From the NCBI RefSeq assembly GCF_014698045.1, contig NZ_JACJSE010000019.1, positions 1 through 64,000 on the forward strand: DNA of 64,000 bases, written 5' to 3'. The stretch comes from Aulosira sp. FACHB-615 (GTDB lineage: Bacteria; Cyanobacteriota; Cyanobacteriia; Cyanobacteriales; Nostocaceae). Position numbers and translations under genes: made by a program. Of this stretch, positions 54,085-63,423 are shown piece by piece (position 1 is the first letter of the stretch; the number at the start of each line of letters is the position of its first letter). The notes below the pieces were generated by a model, which was not told where the DNA came from, searched no databases, and saw nothing but the letters and a program-made list of their open reading frames with translations.

Positions 54085-55551
54085 TTAACTTCTATGCCAG
54101 CGCGTACCTTCAGGACTATCAATTAAGGTAACACCTTTGGCTTGTAATTCATTGCGAATGCGATCGCCTTCGGCAAAATTCCGCGCTTTCCTCGCGGCTT
54201 GGCGTTGTTGAATTAAATCTTCAATTTCCGCATCACTTAAACCATCATTTACAGTAGTTTCAGCTTCTGGCTGGGCGGTTAAACCTAAAACCTCTGCTAA
54301 AGTAACGAGTGTTTGCCATTGTTTTTGCAGTTCATCGGCGGGTGTGTCAGTTTTGCCTTCATGAACCAGGATATTTCCTTCACGGCGGAGTTCTTTGGCT
54401 AATTCAAACAACACCGATACCCCACCAGGGAAGTTAAAGTCATCGTTGACAGTTTCTTTGAAACGTTCCACAAATTCAGGGAGTAATGAGGGATTTTCCA
54501 CTCCCCACTCCCCACTCCCCACTCCCCAATTTAGTTGTTTACCGTATTGATGACCAAACAGTAAACCTTCTTTGATGGTGTGCCAACCGTTGGTAGCGGC
54601 AGCGATCGCATCATCGGTAAAATCAATAGGCTTACGATATTGCGCCATTAGGACAAACAAGCGTACTGCCATTGGATCTACATTGCGATCAAGCAAGTCG
54701 CGGATGGTGGTAAAGTTGCCCAAAGACTTGGACATTTTCTCACCATCCACCTTGACCATGCCGTTGTGTAGCCAGTAAGTTGCTAAAGGCTTACCTGTGA
54801 CGGCTTCCGATTGAGCAATTTCGTTTTCGTGATGGGGGAAAATTAAGTCAGCACCACCAGCATGAATATCTATTGTCTCACCCAAGCGATCGCGCACCAT
54901 CGCCGAGCATTCAATATGCCATCCCGGACGACCAGCACCCCAAGGTGATTCCCAAGCAGGTTCGCCTGGTTTGGCGGCTTTCCACAAAGCAAAATCAAAG
55001 GGGTCTTTTTTCTTTTGATATTCTGCGTCTTCTAGATTAACGCGCTCGCTCGCCCCAACCTGCATATCTTCCAACTTGCGACCGGAAAGCTTACCATACT
55101 CACCAAACTGGCGCACAGCATAGTAAACATCACCATCAGAAGGGTAAGCAAAACCTTTATTTTCCAACTCATGAATTAATCGCTGAATCCCATTCATTGT
55201 ATGTGTGGCGCGGGGATATTCATCAGCTTCTTTAATTCCCAGCCGTGCCATATCTTCAAAATAAGCCTGAATGAAACGTTCAGCTACAGCCTCCATTGAA
55301 GAGTGTTCTTGTCGGGCGCGGTTGAGAATCTTATCATCAACATCAGTAAAATTCTGCACATAGCGCACTTCATAACCGATAAACTGGAGATAGCGGCGCA
55401 CAACATCCCAAACAATGCAAGCTCTAGCATGACCCAAATGACAGTAGTCATAGACCGTCACGCCGCAGTAATACATCTTAACCTTGCCTGGTTCGACTGT
55501 TTTAAACGGTTCTTGACGACGGGTGAGGGTATTGTAAACAGTTAGGGTCAT
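54085..55551 (-). CDS. cysS: Cysteine--tRNA ligase
   Basis: This class I synthetase charges tRNA-Cys. With the ATG at 55551 ([16 protein letters not shown]) it has 488 residues; the ATG at 55620 adds an unlikely 23. It shows [17 protein letters not shown] with the zinc Cys and HIGH-like site, WHIECSAM with zinc ligands, and [11 protein letters not shown]. About residues 340-351 ([11 protein letters not shown]) are coded by CCCCACT heptamers, an in-frame insertion before the anticodon-binding domain. Confidence 0.96.
   Translation of the reverse strand: MTLTVYNTLTRRQEPFKTVEPGKVKMYYCGVTVYDYCHLGHARACIVWDVVRRYLQFIGYEVRYVQNFTDVDDKILNRARQEHSSMEAVAERFIQAYFEDMARLGIKEADEYPRATHTMNGIQRLIHELENKGFAYPSDGDVYYAVRQFGEYGKLSGRKLEDMQVGASERVNLEDAEYQKKKDPFDFALWKAAKPGEPAWESPWGAGRPGWHIECSAMVRDRLGETIDIHAGGADLIFPHHENEIAQSEAVTGKPLATYWLHNGMVKVDGEKMSKSLGNFTTIRDLLDRNVDPMAVRLFVLMAQYRKPIDFTDDAIAAATNGWHTIKEGLLFGHQYGKQLNWGVGSGEWGVENPSLLPEFVERFKETVNDDFNFPGGVSVLFELAKELRREGNILVHEGKTDTPADELQKQWQTLVTLAEVLGLTAQPEAETTVNDGLSDAEIEDLIQQRQAARKARNFAEGDRIRNELQAKGVTLIDSPEGTRWHRS
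54498..54532 (-). repeat. In-frame CCCCACT heptamer insertion in cysS
   Basis: About four CCCCACT units encode GVGSGEWGV in the synthetase. The array is the same as the one in the kinase gene at 18595-18663, read on the other strand. Confidence 0.8.
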
Positions 55552-55689
55552 AACAGAGTAATGCTGCAATAGAGGGATACGCAATAATAGGGTTAAACAA
55601 CTGGTAAGTTTATCCAGCATCCCTATGCTAGTGTTTTCTGGACTATCTGCGCTACCCTTTGTAAATGTTAGAGAAATATGAGTGAAAAG

Positions 55690-55770
55690 AATTTGGATAA
55701 GGCGTATAAGGATGTAATGATTTTAAACACCTACACCCCGACACCCTGATTTCCTTACACCCGATCCCAA
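55690..55770. repeat. Dispersed ACACCC/GGGTGT patch between cysS and the COG0523 gene
   Basis: AAGGCGTATAAGGATGTAATG followed by CACCTACACCCCGACACCC. It belongs to the same loose family as 16275-16400. No gene. Confidence 0.35.
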
Positions 55771-55828
55771 CGGGTAGCCGCAACTTAGAGAAGTTTTTTA
55801 TTTTTTTGATTTGTTTGATAACCGCGTT

Positions 55829-56977
55829 ATGCAATCAGCAGTGAATTCTGAATCTCAATCAATGGATGCGCCAAAACAAGGTTTACCAGTCACAATTATT
55901 ACTGGATTTCTTGGTAGCGGCAAAACGACCTTACTAAATCATATTCTCACAAACCAACAAGGTTTAAAAACTGCCGTGTTGGTGAATGAGTTTGGTGAAA
56001 TTGGCATTGACAACGAGTTAATTATTGCCACCGATGATAATAACAATATGGTGGAATTAAGTAACGGTTGTATCTGCTGCACAATTAATAATGATTTAGT
56101 TGATGCCGTTTATAAAGTATTAGAACGGGAAGAAAAACTAGATTATCTAGTCGTAGAAACCACCGGACTAGCAGATCCGCTACCAGTTGCCTTAACATTT
56201 TTAGGCACAGAACTGCGAGATTTAACTCGCCTAGATTCGATTATTACTGTTGTAGATGCAGCGAATTACAGCTTAGATTTATTCAACTCCCAAGCAGCTT
56301 ACAGCCAAATTGCTTACGGTGATGTGATTTTGTTGAATAAAACAGATTTGGTTGATGAAGCAACTTTGACCCAGTTAGAGCGAAAAATCAACGAAGTCAA
56401 AGAAGGTGCGAGAATTTTGCGTACCAAGCGATCGCAAATACCATTGGCTTTAATTCTCAGTGTAGGATTATTTGAGTCTGACAAATATTTTGACACCGTT
56501 GATGAGCATGATCAGCATGATCATGACCACCACGACCACGACCACGACCATGACCATTCAACCTGCGGTCATGACCACCATGACCATGACCATTCAACCT
56601 GCGGTCATGACCACCACGACCACGACCATCATCACCACCATCATTCCGACCACTTAGAAAATGATGGCTTCACCTCCATATCCTTCCAAAGCGACAAGCC
56701 ATTTTCTATCAGAAAATTCCAATATTTCCTCGATAACCAACTACCCACAAACATTTTCCGCGCTAAGGGTGTAATGTGGTTTGATGAAAGTCCCAAACGC
56801 CACATTTTCCACCTCTGCGGTAAACGCTTCACCTTAGATGATGACGAGTGGAAAGGTGAACCCAAAAACCAGCTTGTGCTAATTGGTCAAAATCTCGACC
56901 GCGAAACTTTACTAGCACAAATAGAAAACTGCATTTGTCTACCTTCCGTCAGTCGTGGTAAAGGCTTCAAAAAGTAA
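55829..56977 (+). CDS. COG0523/CobW family GTP-dependent metallochaperone
   Basis: The 382-residue protein (ATG at 55829; TTG 55811 and ATG 55862 are alternatives) has Walker A (ITGFLGSGKTTLLNHIL), the metal-handling GCICCTIN (CxCC), the G-motif VVETTGLADPLP and NKTD, then a long His/Asp tract (about residues 230-280). The CobW C-terminal domain follows (GVMWFDESPKRHIFHLCGKR). The tract has HSTCGHDHHDHD units in direct repeat and should bind zinc or another divalent ion. It is a putative zinc or cobalt insertion factor. The true metal is unknown. Confidence 0.92.
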   Translation: MQSAVNSESQSMDAPKQGLPVTIITGFLGSGKTTLLNHILTNQQGLKTAVLVNEFGEIGIDNELIIATDDNNNMVELSNGCICCTINNDLVDAVYKVLEREEKLDYLVVETTGLADPLPVALTFLGTELRDLTRLDSIITVVDAANYSLDLFNSQAAYSQIAYGDVILLNKTDLVDEATLTQLERKINEVKEGARILRTKRSQIPLALILSVGLFESDKYFDTVDEHDQHDHDHHDHDHDHDHSTCGHDHHDHDHSTCGHDHHDHDHHHHHHSDHLENDGFTSISFQSDKPFSIRKFQYFLDNQLPTNIFRAKGVMWFDESPKRHIFHLCGKRFTLDDDEWKGEPKNQLVLIGQNLDRETLLAQIENCICLPSVSRGKGFKK

Positions 56978-57023
56978 AAAGGAATATTTTTGACTTTTGA
57001 CTTTTAACTTTTGACTTTAACTT

Positions 57024-57467
57024 ATGCGCGTTATCATCCAGCGAGTGAAATCATCTCAAGTCACTGTTAACGGTGAAATCATTGGCAAAATCGGCCGAGG
57101 CTTAAATTTACTCGTAGGTATTGCTGATACTGACACAGATGCAGAACTCGACTGGATGGCGCGTAAATGCTTAGAATTGCGTCTGTTTCCCGATGACGCA
57201 GGTGGAGACAGATGGCAAAAATCTGTGCAAGAAATTAACGGTGAATTGTTAGTAGTGAGTCAATTTACCCTTTATGGTGACTGTCGCAAAGGTCGCCGTC
57301 CGTCTTTTGACCGTTCCGCACCGCCTCAAACCGCAGAAGATTTATACAACAGCTTTGTTAACAATTTACGCGCCAGTGGTTTAAGGGTAGAAACAGGCAA
57401 ATTTGGCGCAATGATGCAAGTTTCCATCGAAAACGACGGCCCTGTAACCTTATTACTAGAAAGGTAA
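57024..57467 (+). CDS. dtd: D-aminoacyl-tRNA deacylase
   Basis: The 147-residue proofreading enzyme hydrolyses D-aminoacyl-tRNA. It shows [20 protein letters not shown], the [17 protein letters not shown] catalytic block, and the cis-Gly/Pro loop [11 protein letters not shown] at the C-terminus. It is separated from the COG0523 gene by about 45 bp including a short TTTTGACTTTT repeat, on the same strand. Confidence 0.96.
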   Translation: MRVIIQRVKSSQVTVNGEIIGKIGRGLNLLVGIADTDTDAELDWMARKCLELRLFPDDAGGDRWQKSVQEINGELLVVSQFTLYGDCRKGRRPSFDRSAPPQTAEDLYNSFVNNLRASGLRVETGKFGAMMQVSIENDGPVTLLLER

Positions 57468-57514
57468 CTTGGTCAATGGTCAACAGTCAAAAGGTAGAAG
57501 CCAGAAGGACAAAA

Positions 57515-57560
57515 TTTCAGACTCCACACTTCAGACTTCACACTTCAGACTTCATAGACT
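57515..57560. repeat. ACTTCAGACTTCAC heptamer-type patch
   Basis: CTTCACACTTCAGACTTCA units, the CTTCATA/CTTCAGA heptamer class, lie between dtd and psb28. A matching inverted patch follows psb28 (57968-58030). Confidence 0.5.
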
Positions 57561-57623
57561 ACTGAGTTCTAAATGATGAGAGAATATTAAATCGACGATC
57601 ACAAAACTTTAAATTCTTTTATC

Positions 57624-57959
57624 ATGGCAAAAATCCAGTTTTCTAGAGGTGTTAACGAAGCAGTAGTACCAGATGTACGTTTAACGCGATCGCGTACTGG
57701 TGATACTGGTACAGCAACCTTTATTTTTACAAATCCCACAATTTTAGAGCAAGGCAATACAGATGAAGTCACCGGAATGTATATGCTGGACGAAGAAGGC
57801 GAAATAGTTACCCGCGAAGTTAAGGTAAAATTCATCAATGGTAGAGCAGAAGCCTTAGAAGCTATTTACATTATGAAATCTTCTGACGAGTGGGATCGCT
57901 TTATGCGCTTTATGGAGCGATATGCTGAAGAAAATGGTTTGGGATTGAATAAATCTTAA
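57624..57959 (+). CDS. psb28: Photosystem II assembly protein Psb28
   Basis: The 111-residue protein begins [20 protein letters not shown]. It contains [33 protein letters not shown], and ends with [23 protein letters not shown] helix. It binds the PSII intermediate lacking the oxygen cluster (RC47) and helps acceptor-side assembly and chlorophyll protein supply. It acts on the cytoplasmic face of the thylakoid. It is a single gene, flanked by heptamer patches. Confidence 0.97.
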   Translation: MAKIQFSRGVNEAVVPDVRLTRSRTGDTGTATFIFTNPTILEQGNTDEVTGMYMLDEEGEIVTREVKVKFINGRAEALEAIYIMKSSDEWDRFMRFMERYAEENGLGLNKS

Positions 57960-58066
57960 GCAACCGACTGAAGTATGAAGTGTAAAGTGTGAAGTCTGAA
58001 ATAAACGCTTTAGCCTTCATTCTTCATCTTTTTTGTCAGTGAAACTCATTCAAAATTTCAACTCGG

Positions 58067-58570
58067 ATGATGCAAAAACCCCATCCAGATACAGCAGCAA
58101 TGACAGTAACTTGCGCTATAGTTACCGTCAGCGACACCCGCACCCCAGAAACAGACAAAAGTGGACAACTAATCAAGCAATTATTGTTAGGTGCAAATCA
58201 TAGCATTGCAGCCTACACAATCATTAAAGATGAGCCAACGCAGATTCAAGCACAGATAGAATCGCTGGGTCAAAATGCTAATTTAGACGCAATAATTTTC
58301 AATGGTGGTACAGGTATTGCACCCAGAGATACCACTTATGATGCTATTGAAAAATTATTAGAAAAAACTCTACCGGGATTCGGAGAGGTATTTAGATTTT
58401 TAAGTTATCAAGAAATTGCTTCCCGTGCGATCGCTTCTCGCGCCGTTGCTGGGGTTTACCAAAATAAATTAATCTTCTCTCTTCCTGGTTCTAGTAACGC
58501 TGTGCGATTAGGTATGGAAAAATTGATATTACCTGAAATCGTTCATTTAGTCAGCCAGATGCGGAAATAG
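58067..58570 (+). CDS. moaB: Molybdenum cofactor protein MoaB/Mog family
   Basis: The 167-residue protein has [40 protein letters not shown], the catalytic Asp/Gly region, and [18 protein letters not shown]. It is a molybdopterin adenylyltransferase-fold protein. It cannot be decided by eye between MoaB and Mog activity. No other moa or moe genes adjoin. Confidence 0.93.
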   Translation: MMQKPHPDTAAMTVTCAIVTVSDTRTPETDKSGQLIKQLLLGANHSIAAYTIIKDEPTQIQAQIESLGQNANLDAIIFNGGTGIAPRDTTYDAIEKLLEKTLPGFGEVFRFLSYQEIASRAIASRAVAGVYQNKLIFSLPGSSNAVRLGMEKLILPEIVHLVSQMRK

Positions 58571-58717
58571 GGACTTATACAAATTTAAGTAGACTATCTT
58601 TTTTTTATACGAAATCGTAGAATTTTACTGTGTAGCATATTGCGGTGTGTATAACGCGACTCTGGATCTGAAGATGACAGAAGAACCTACGATTCACTTT
58701 TTTAGGCGATCGCAGCA

Positions 58718-60556
58718 ATGGCTAAGAAGATAGCACTACTAATTGGAGTCAGTCAGTACGGCGAAGGTATCCCTTCTCTCTCAGCAGCACTCAATGATGT
58801 AGCAGCTATGGAGCGAGTTTTGCAAAACCCCAACCTGGGAGGTTTTGAGCAAGTTGAACGGCTGCTGAATCCTGATGCGATCGCTATGCGAACGGCAATT
58901 GAAAAGCTGTTTAAAGAAGCGAGTAGAGATGACTTAGTATTATTCTTCTTTTCTGGTCATGGTATTACTAATGATGAAGGTCATCTCTATTTAACAACTC
59001 GAAATACAGTTAAAGATTATTTTAAATCTACTTCTGTAGACGCAAATTTTATCCAACAAGAATCAAAAAATTGTCGCGCTAAACGGCAAGTTTTAATTTT
59101 AGATGCTTGCTACAGTGGTGCTTTTGCCCAAGGTTGGCGAGCAAAAAGTGTTGGTGTGAATCTCAGACAGCAACTAGGCGCAGAAGGGCGAGTTGTTCTG
59201 ACATCTTCCAGTGCAACTCAACAATCTTTTGAGCAGGAAGGCTCAACACTTTCGCTTTACACGCAATATCTAGTAGAGGGAATTGAAACTGGCGCAGCAG
59301 ATAAAGACAACAGTGGTTCTATCTTTATCCATGAACTGCATGATTATGCCAAGGCAAAAGTTCAAGCAGCCAAGCCGAACATGACACCAAGCATCATTCT
59401 GGATAGGGAAGGCTTTAATATTATCATTGCCAATGCGCTAAAGAGTTCAGAGGCACAGTATCGCAAGCAGGTTGAAAAATATGCTCAAAATGGTGTGCTG
59501 AGTGAATTTGCCTACTTAATTTTAAAGCCAAAACGAACAACATTTGGACTTACAGATGAAACAGCAGAGCAAATAGAAACCGAAGTTTTAGAACCTTTTC
59601 ATAGACGTTTAGCAAATATCGCACTTTACAAACAAGCTTTTGCCAAGGCTGTTGAGAAAAAATATCCCCTGGATGATCATACTCTGAAGATACTGAAAGA
59701 TTACCAGCAGGATATTTTAGGATTAATGGATGAGGATGTAGTGCCGATTGAGTTAGAGATTACATCTGTTAGAGCAACGGAAGAGCAAAAATTAAAAGAA
59801 GCAGAAAGGTTACAAAAGCAACAAGAAGCTGAGAGACTAAAACGAGAAAAAGAAGCCGAAATATTACGACAACAACAGGAAGCAAAGCAAAAAGAAGCAG
59901 AAAGGCTGCAAAGTCAACAAGAAGAAGCCGAGAGACTACGACAACAGCAGGAAGCAGAAAGGTTACAAAAGCAACGAGAACAAGAAGAACTTGAGAACCG
60001 CCAACAAGAACAACAAGTTACACAAACAAGCACCAAACTAACTCAAGAAACTGATGATCTCAGTTCTGATAAAAGTCTAGACTATACACTGTTACGCGAT
60101 TTTCTCAAAGCTGGCGAATGGAAAGAAGCAGATAAAGAAACACTTAGAGTAATGCTAAAAGTTGCTGGTCGAGAAGAAGATGGCTGGCTTAATAGCATTT
60201 CAATTGAAAAATTTCCCTGCACTGACTTACGCACCATTGACCAACTGTGGGTAAAATACAGCAATGGACGTTTTGGATTTAGTGTGCAGAAACGCATTTG
60301 GGAAAGTGTGGGAGAAGACTACGAACAGTTTGGCGATCGCGTCGGTTGGCGAAAAGGAATGTTCTTTAACAAAGCATTGCTCACCTACAATGAGCTAACT
60401 TTCTCCATCAATGCCCCCCAAGGGCATCTCCCTGCGACTCCAGCGATTCTTGGATTCTCGTTATACAGATTAGTTCGGTTCGTTGGTACTCAGTTCTCTT
60501 GTCTCGCGTCCAGACTTGTAAACTGCTACAGACTTAAGGCTTACACAAAATTATAA
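58718..60556 (+). CDS. Caspase-family protease fused to a GUN4 domain
   Basis: The 612-residue protein has an N-terminal peptidase C14/caspase-like domain (about 1-235), with catalytic H81 in FFFSGHGIT and C131 in ILDACYSGAF. An acidic helical segment (about 240-350) follows, then a long coiled coil rich in EAERLQKQQ units (about 353-434) and a C-terminal GUN4 domain (about 455-600: LRDFLKAGEWKEAD, RTIDQLWVKYSNGRFGFSVQ, GHLPATP). GUN4 binds tetrapyrroles; orthocaspases cut after basic residues and are linked to stress death. The fusion couples a possible pigment or porphyrin sensor to a protease. Confidence 0.9.
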   Translation: MAKKIALLIGVSQYGEGIPSLSAALNDVAAMERVLQNPNLGGFEQVERLLNPDAIAMRTAIEKLFKEASRDDLVLFFFSGHGITNDEGHLYLTTRNTVKDYFKSTSVDANFIQQESKNCRAKRQVLILDACYSGAFAQGWRAKSVGVNLRQQLGAEGRVVLTSSSATQQSFEQEGSTLSLYTQYLVEGIETGAADKDNSGSIFIHELHDYAKAKVQAAKPNMTPSIILDREGFNIIIANALKSSEAQYRKQVEKYAQNGVLSEFAYLILKPKRTTFGLTDETAEQIETEVLEPFHRRLANIALYKQAFAKAVEKKYPLDDHTLKILKDYQQDILGLMDEDVVPIELEITSVRATEEQKLKEAERLQKQQEAERLKREKEAEILRQQQEAKQKEAERLQSQQEEAERLRQQQEAERLQKQREQEELENRQQEQQVTQTSTKLTQETDDLSSDKSLDYTLLRDFLKAGEWKEADKETLRVMLKVAGREEDGWLNSISIEKFPCTDLRTIDQLWVKYSNGRFGFSVQKRIWESVGEDYEQFGDRVGWRKGMFFNKALLTYNELTFSINAPQGHLPATPAILGFSLYRLVRFVGTQFSCLASRLVNCYRLKAYTKL

Positions 60557-60716
60557 AGATTTCCAAATATGTCTTTTCTACGACAAACGAAGTTTCCCGT
60601 TGCCTTTGTAGTATGGCGTTAGCAACTTACGAGTTATACCAATAAAAACTTCCCGATGAATAAAGAACTAGCTCAAGCGTAGATACTTGCGGCTTGTCGT
60701 CAAACATCGCCTCAAC

Positions 60717-61079
60717 TCATATCGGCAATCGCTTCACCCGAAAAGTTTCATTACTCACAGAAATAATTGAACCACCCTCTAAATATTCCTGACATTCACG
60801 CAAAACTTGTGTCAACCGTTCATTAATTACATCGTAATTTTCATTTCCTAATCTAAATAAAATCACACTGGGTAAATTATCTCCACTAACTGCTAAAAGC
60901 TGGGCAAAATCTAAATCTACAGTTAATAAAATTCTCCGTTCTGTACGAGCTTTAACTAAAATCTCGTTATCTGGTAGCCTTTGCAAACCTTCATCGCGCA
61001 AATGCACAACATCATGACCACCACTACGCAACCAAAATATAGTGCGTAGTGAAATTCCCATATCTGCCAAGAACTTCAT
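60717..61079 (-). CDS. DUF5615 family PIN-like protein
   Basis: The 120-residue protein starts MKFLADMGISLRTIFWLRSG and contains GHDVVHLRDEGLQRLPDNEI and ILLTVDLDFAQLLAV. The Asp residues are arranged as in PIN-like nucleases. It lies 9 bp downstream of a DUF433 gene. Compared with the 27516-27875 homologue it has the same plan but low direct identity, so the two pairs were acquired separately. Confidence 0.85.
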   Translation of the reverse strand: MKFLADMGISLRTIFWLRSGGHDVVHLRDEGLQRLPDNEILVKARTERRILLTVDLDFAQLLAVSGDNLPSVILFRLGNENYDVINERLTQVLRECQEYLEGGSIISVSNETFRVKRLPI

Positions 61080-61088
61080 TATGACTTA

Positions 61089-61319
61089 TTACGCACTTTT
61101 GAAGGGATAAACTTGCTCTTGAGTCAACCATGCTGCGTAAAGTAGAGATTCACGGATATCCTCTGGTTCTAAATCTGGATATTCTTCTAAAATTTCCTCT
61201 ATAGATTTGCCATTAGCTACTAAATTAACAACAAGAGAAACTGGAATCCGCATACCACGAATACAAGCTTGTCCTGCCATAATGTTACGGTCAAATGTAA
61301 TTCTGCTCAGATTTAACAT
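61089..61319 (-). CDS. DUF433 domain protein (putative antitoxin)
   Basis: The 76-residue protein is the compact form: ITFDRNIMAGQACIRGMRIP, VNGKSIEEILEEYPDLEPED and IRESLLYAAW. The G-x-x-C-I-R-G-x-R-I-P block is the DUF433 signature. It precedes the DUF5615 gene by 9 bp, making a predicted toxin-antitoxin operon. Confidence 0.88.
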   Translation of the reverse strand: MLNLSRITFDRNIMAGQACIRGMRIPVSLVVNLVANGKSIEEILEEYPDLEPEDIRESLLYAAWLTQEQVYPFKSA

Positions 61320-61386
61320 AAAATTACTTAAATTATTTCTAATGGCATTTCTTTAATTAAATATAACTTCTACATACACATATCTT

Positions 61387-61537
61387 GGGGAGCATCCCAC
61401 TTTTTTATATGTCATTGCGAGGAACGAAGCAATCGCAAAATCTTACCATTCTGAACGAGTGCATGAGATTGCTTCGTCGTTCCTCCTCGCAATGACAATT
61501 ATCCTCTATGTGAAAAATAAAAACTGGGATGTACCCC
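61387..61537. repeat. Nested palindromic elements
   Basis: Outer arms GGGGAGCATCCCACTTTT (from 61387) and AAAACTGGGATGTACCCC (to 61537) pair imperfectly. Inside, an 88-bp unit (61410-61497) has arms TGTCATTGCGAGGAACGAAG and CTCGCAATGACA, a palindrome class widespread in bacteria. This looks like one element inserted into another. Confidence 0.65.
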
Positions 61538-61619
61538 ATATCTTGCGCCTAGCACCGACGAATGGAATTTGCGGCTATAAAAACGAAGTCCGCGAAGGCG
61601 GAATAACATAAAATTTGTA

Positions 61620-62027
61620 CTAGTTAATCAAATAACTACGCCAAACAGGTTGAGATTCTTTACTGGTTTTATCGGGTAGCAGTAACCGCCAAGTTTTACC
61701 TTCTTGTTGAATTTGCAAGTAAAGTTCAAAAGGCTGTTGCAGTTGCTTTAACTGTCGCTGTGGTAGTTTGATAATTAAATCGTATTTTCCTTTGACACGG
61801 AAAGCAGGTAAATTTTTAATTGTCAGTGCCTTTTCTTCAGCAATCTTCAGCTGCTTAATTTCAAATCCCTGAAAATCTATATCTAATTTCTGGCTGAGGT
61901 CTTGTTTGGTTTGCTCTAGCTCAAGTGCGATCGCTTTCTCTACCAACTCACTTGTAGGCAGCAGTCCAATAGTACCACAAGCCGTTAACAACACCAGCAA
62001 AACCATTGCAACAAACAATCGCACCAT
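61620..62027 (-). CDS. Small lipoprotein, hypothetical
   Basis: The 135-residue protein has a lipoprotein signal: MVRLFVAMVLLVLLTACGTI, lipobox LTAC with acylated Cys17. The mature part (KAIALELEQTKQDLSQKLD, then a beta-rich region KYDLIIKLPQRQLKQLQQPF) ends WRSYLIN. Similar cyanobacterial lipoproteins are annotated only as hypothetical. It should be anchored to the plasma or outer membrane. It stands alone. Confidence 0.78.
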   Translation of the reverse strand: MVRLFVAMVLLVLLTACGTIGLLPTSELVEKAIALELEQTKQDLSQKLDIDFQGFEIKQLKIAEEKALTIKNLPAFRVKGKYDLIIKLPQRQLKQLQQPFELYLQIQQEGKTWRLLLPDKTSKESQPVWRSYLIN

Positions 62028-62529
62028 CTTTAGTTATTCTACTCTCCAGGGCTAGTATAGCGGCATATATCTAAAATTTAGCTATTTACCATCTTAAATA
62101 GCCATAATGTACTTAATTTTACCTGTCTAGTCCATGATTGCATCTTATTTATAACTAAAGTCATACATCCTCTTAGCATTAATTAAATATCTTGATGAAG
62201 AGTCTTATCCAGCTTTGGGTTCTGAGATATCTTTATTTCAGATCATCATAACTTTATAGATTTGTACATTTTTCGAGCTTGTGTAGGATAAGTATTATCA
62301 GGAAAATCAGTATTTATCTCGAATATATATCAATCCGATTTGATTTCTGAAAAAATTTTAGTATGTGTAGGGTGTGTTAGGCGTAAGCCGTAACGCACCG
62401 AAAACTTTGCTGTAGATGTCGTACTCTCGCCGATAACACATCCTACGTATTAGATTTTTGATCAATCACATTTGATTCTTATATCTGAGTTATCTGTAAT
62501 TATCATGCCATCAATTAACTAGAAAATAT
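62028..62529. other. Intergenic region with one dispersed palindrome
   Basis: AT-rich, with no frame of note. The only structured part seen is the third GTAGGGTGTGTTA element at 62366-62449. Confidence 0.4.
62366..62449. repeat. GTAGGGTGTGTTA-type dispersed palindrome, copy 3 of 3
   Basis: TGTAGGGTGTGTTAGGCG on the left, TAACACATCCTACGTA on the right, and CGTAACGCACCGAAAACTTT inside, which is identical to copy 1 (9078-9160). Confidence 0.65.
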
Positions 62530-63423
62530 ATGCACTTGCTATTACCTAAAATCCAAAAAAGAATCTTTAAAAAAATTTATCAATTTCCTTTTATAAAACA
62601 TCAAAATGATGTTGCTTATCAGGAGGCAGTCAATCAACATCAACCCAATTTACCTACAATCTCAAAAGATGATTTAGAACTAGTTGACAAAATTCATCAT
62701 GAAGGGGTTTCAATTACTTCTTTAGATGCTTTAGGAATTACACCTAATAATCAAATCCTGCAAACAGCCAAACATCTTTCTTCTCAAATAGAACCAGATA
62801 TTAATAGTATTCATAATCAATATGTTATTCATGCCAGTCTACAACAAATCATGCAACATTCTGAAATTTTTTTATGGGGATTAGAACAACGTTTACTGAA
62901 TATCACTGAGCATTATCTTGGCTTACCAGTCGCCTATCACGGTACATATTTTCGCCGAGATATCGCCAATAAATTAGAGCAAGGTTCCCGACGCTGGCAT
63001 TTAGATCCCGAAGACCGCAAAGTATTAAAAATTATCATTTATGTTAATGATGTTTCTGAAAGTCAGGGGCCTTTTCAATATATACCCCTATCTTTTACAG
63101 AAAAGATAGTTCAATCTTTAAAATATACCTACGGCTATATTTCCAATCAAACAATGCAACAAATTATTCCACCAGATAATTATAAATCTTGTATAGGAAG
63201 TGCTGGTACAGTCATTTTTGCAGGGACAGGTAGCATTTTCCATAGAGGCAAACCCCCAGAAACTTCCGACAGATTCACGATATTCTTTGATTACACTTCT
63301 CGCCGAAAACGAGAGCTATTTTACATTAATAATACTTTGCCACGTCAAGATTTACTGCAACTCTCACAAAACCTGAATATGCGACAAAAACAATGCCTAT
63401 TTTGGCAAGATTACCTATTTTAA
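62530..63423 (+). CDS. Phytanoyl-CoA dioxygenase-like (Fe(II)/2-oxoglutarate) protein
   Basis: The 297-residue protein has a jelly-roll signature: HxD metal site in RRWHLDPEDRKVLKIIIYVN (about residues 155-175), ESQGPFQYIP, and the distal His in GTGSIFHRGKPPETSDRFTI followed by an Arg that would bind 2-oxoglutarate. The N-terminal 140 residues are helical. It converges on the HIT-fusion gene with a 9-bp overlap of their ends. The substrate is unknown. Confidence 0.72.
   Translation: MHLLLPKIQKRIFKKIYQFPFIKHQNDVAYQEAVNQHQPNLPTISKDDLELVDKIHHEGVSITSLDALGITPNNQILQTAKHLSSQIEPDINSIHNQYVIHASLQQIMQHSEIFLWGLEQRLLNITEHYLGLPVAYHGTYFRRDIANKLEQGSRRWHLDPEDRKVLKIIIYVNDVSESQGPFQYIPLSFTEKIVQSLKYTYGYISNQTMQQIIPPDNYKSCIGSAGTVIFAGTGSIFHRGKPPETSDRFTIFFDYTSRRKRELFYINNTLPRQDLLQLSQNLNMRQKQCLFWQDYLF

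Noticed and set aside
55816..55833. Zur-type operator before the COG0523 gene
   Set aside because: GATAACCGCGTTATG is a partial palindrome overlapping the start codon, but its spacing differs from the 7-1-7 Zur consensus I recall (TGATAATNATTATCA). Not strong enough to annotate.
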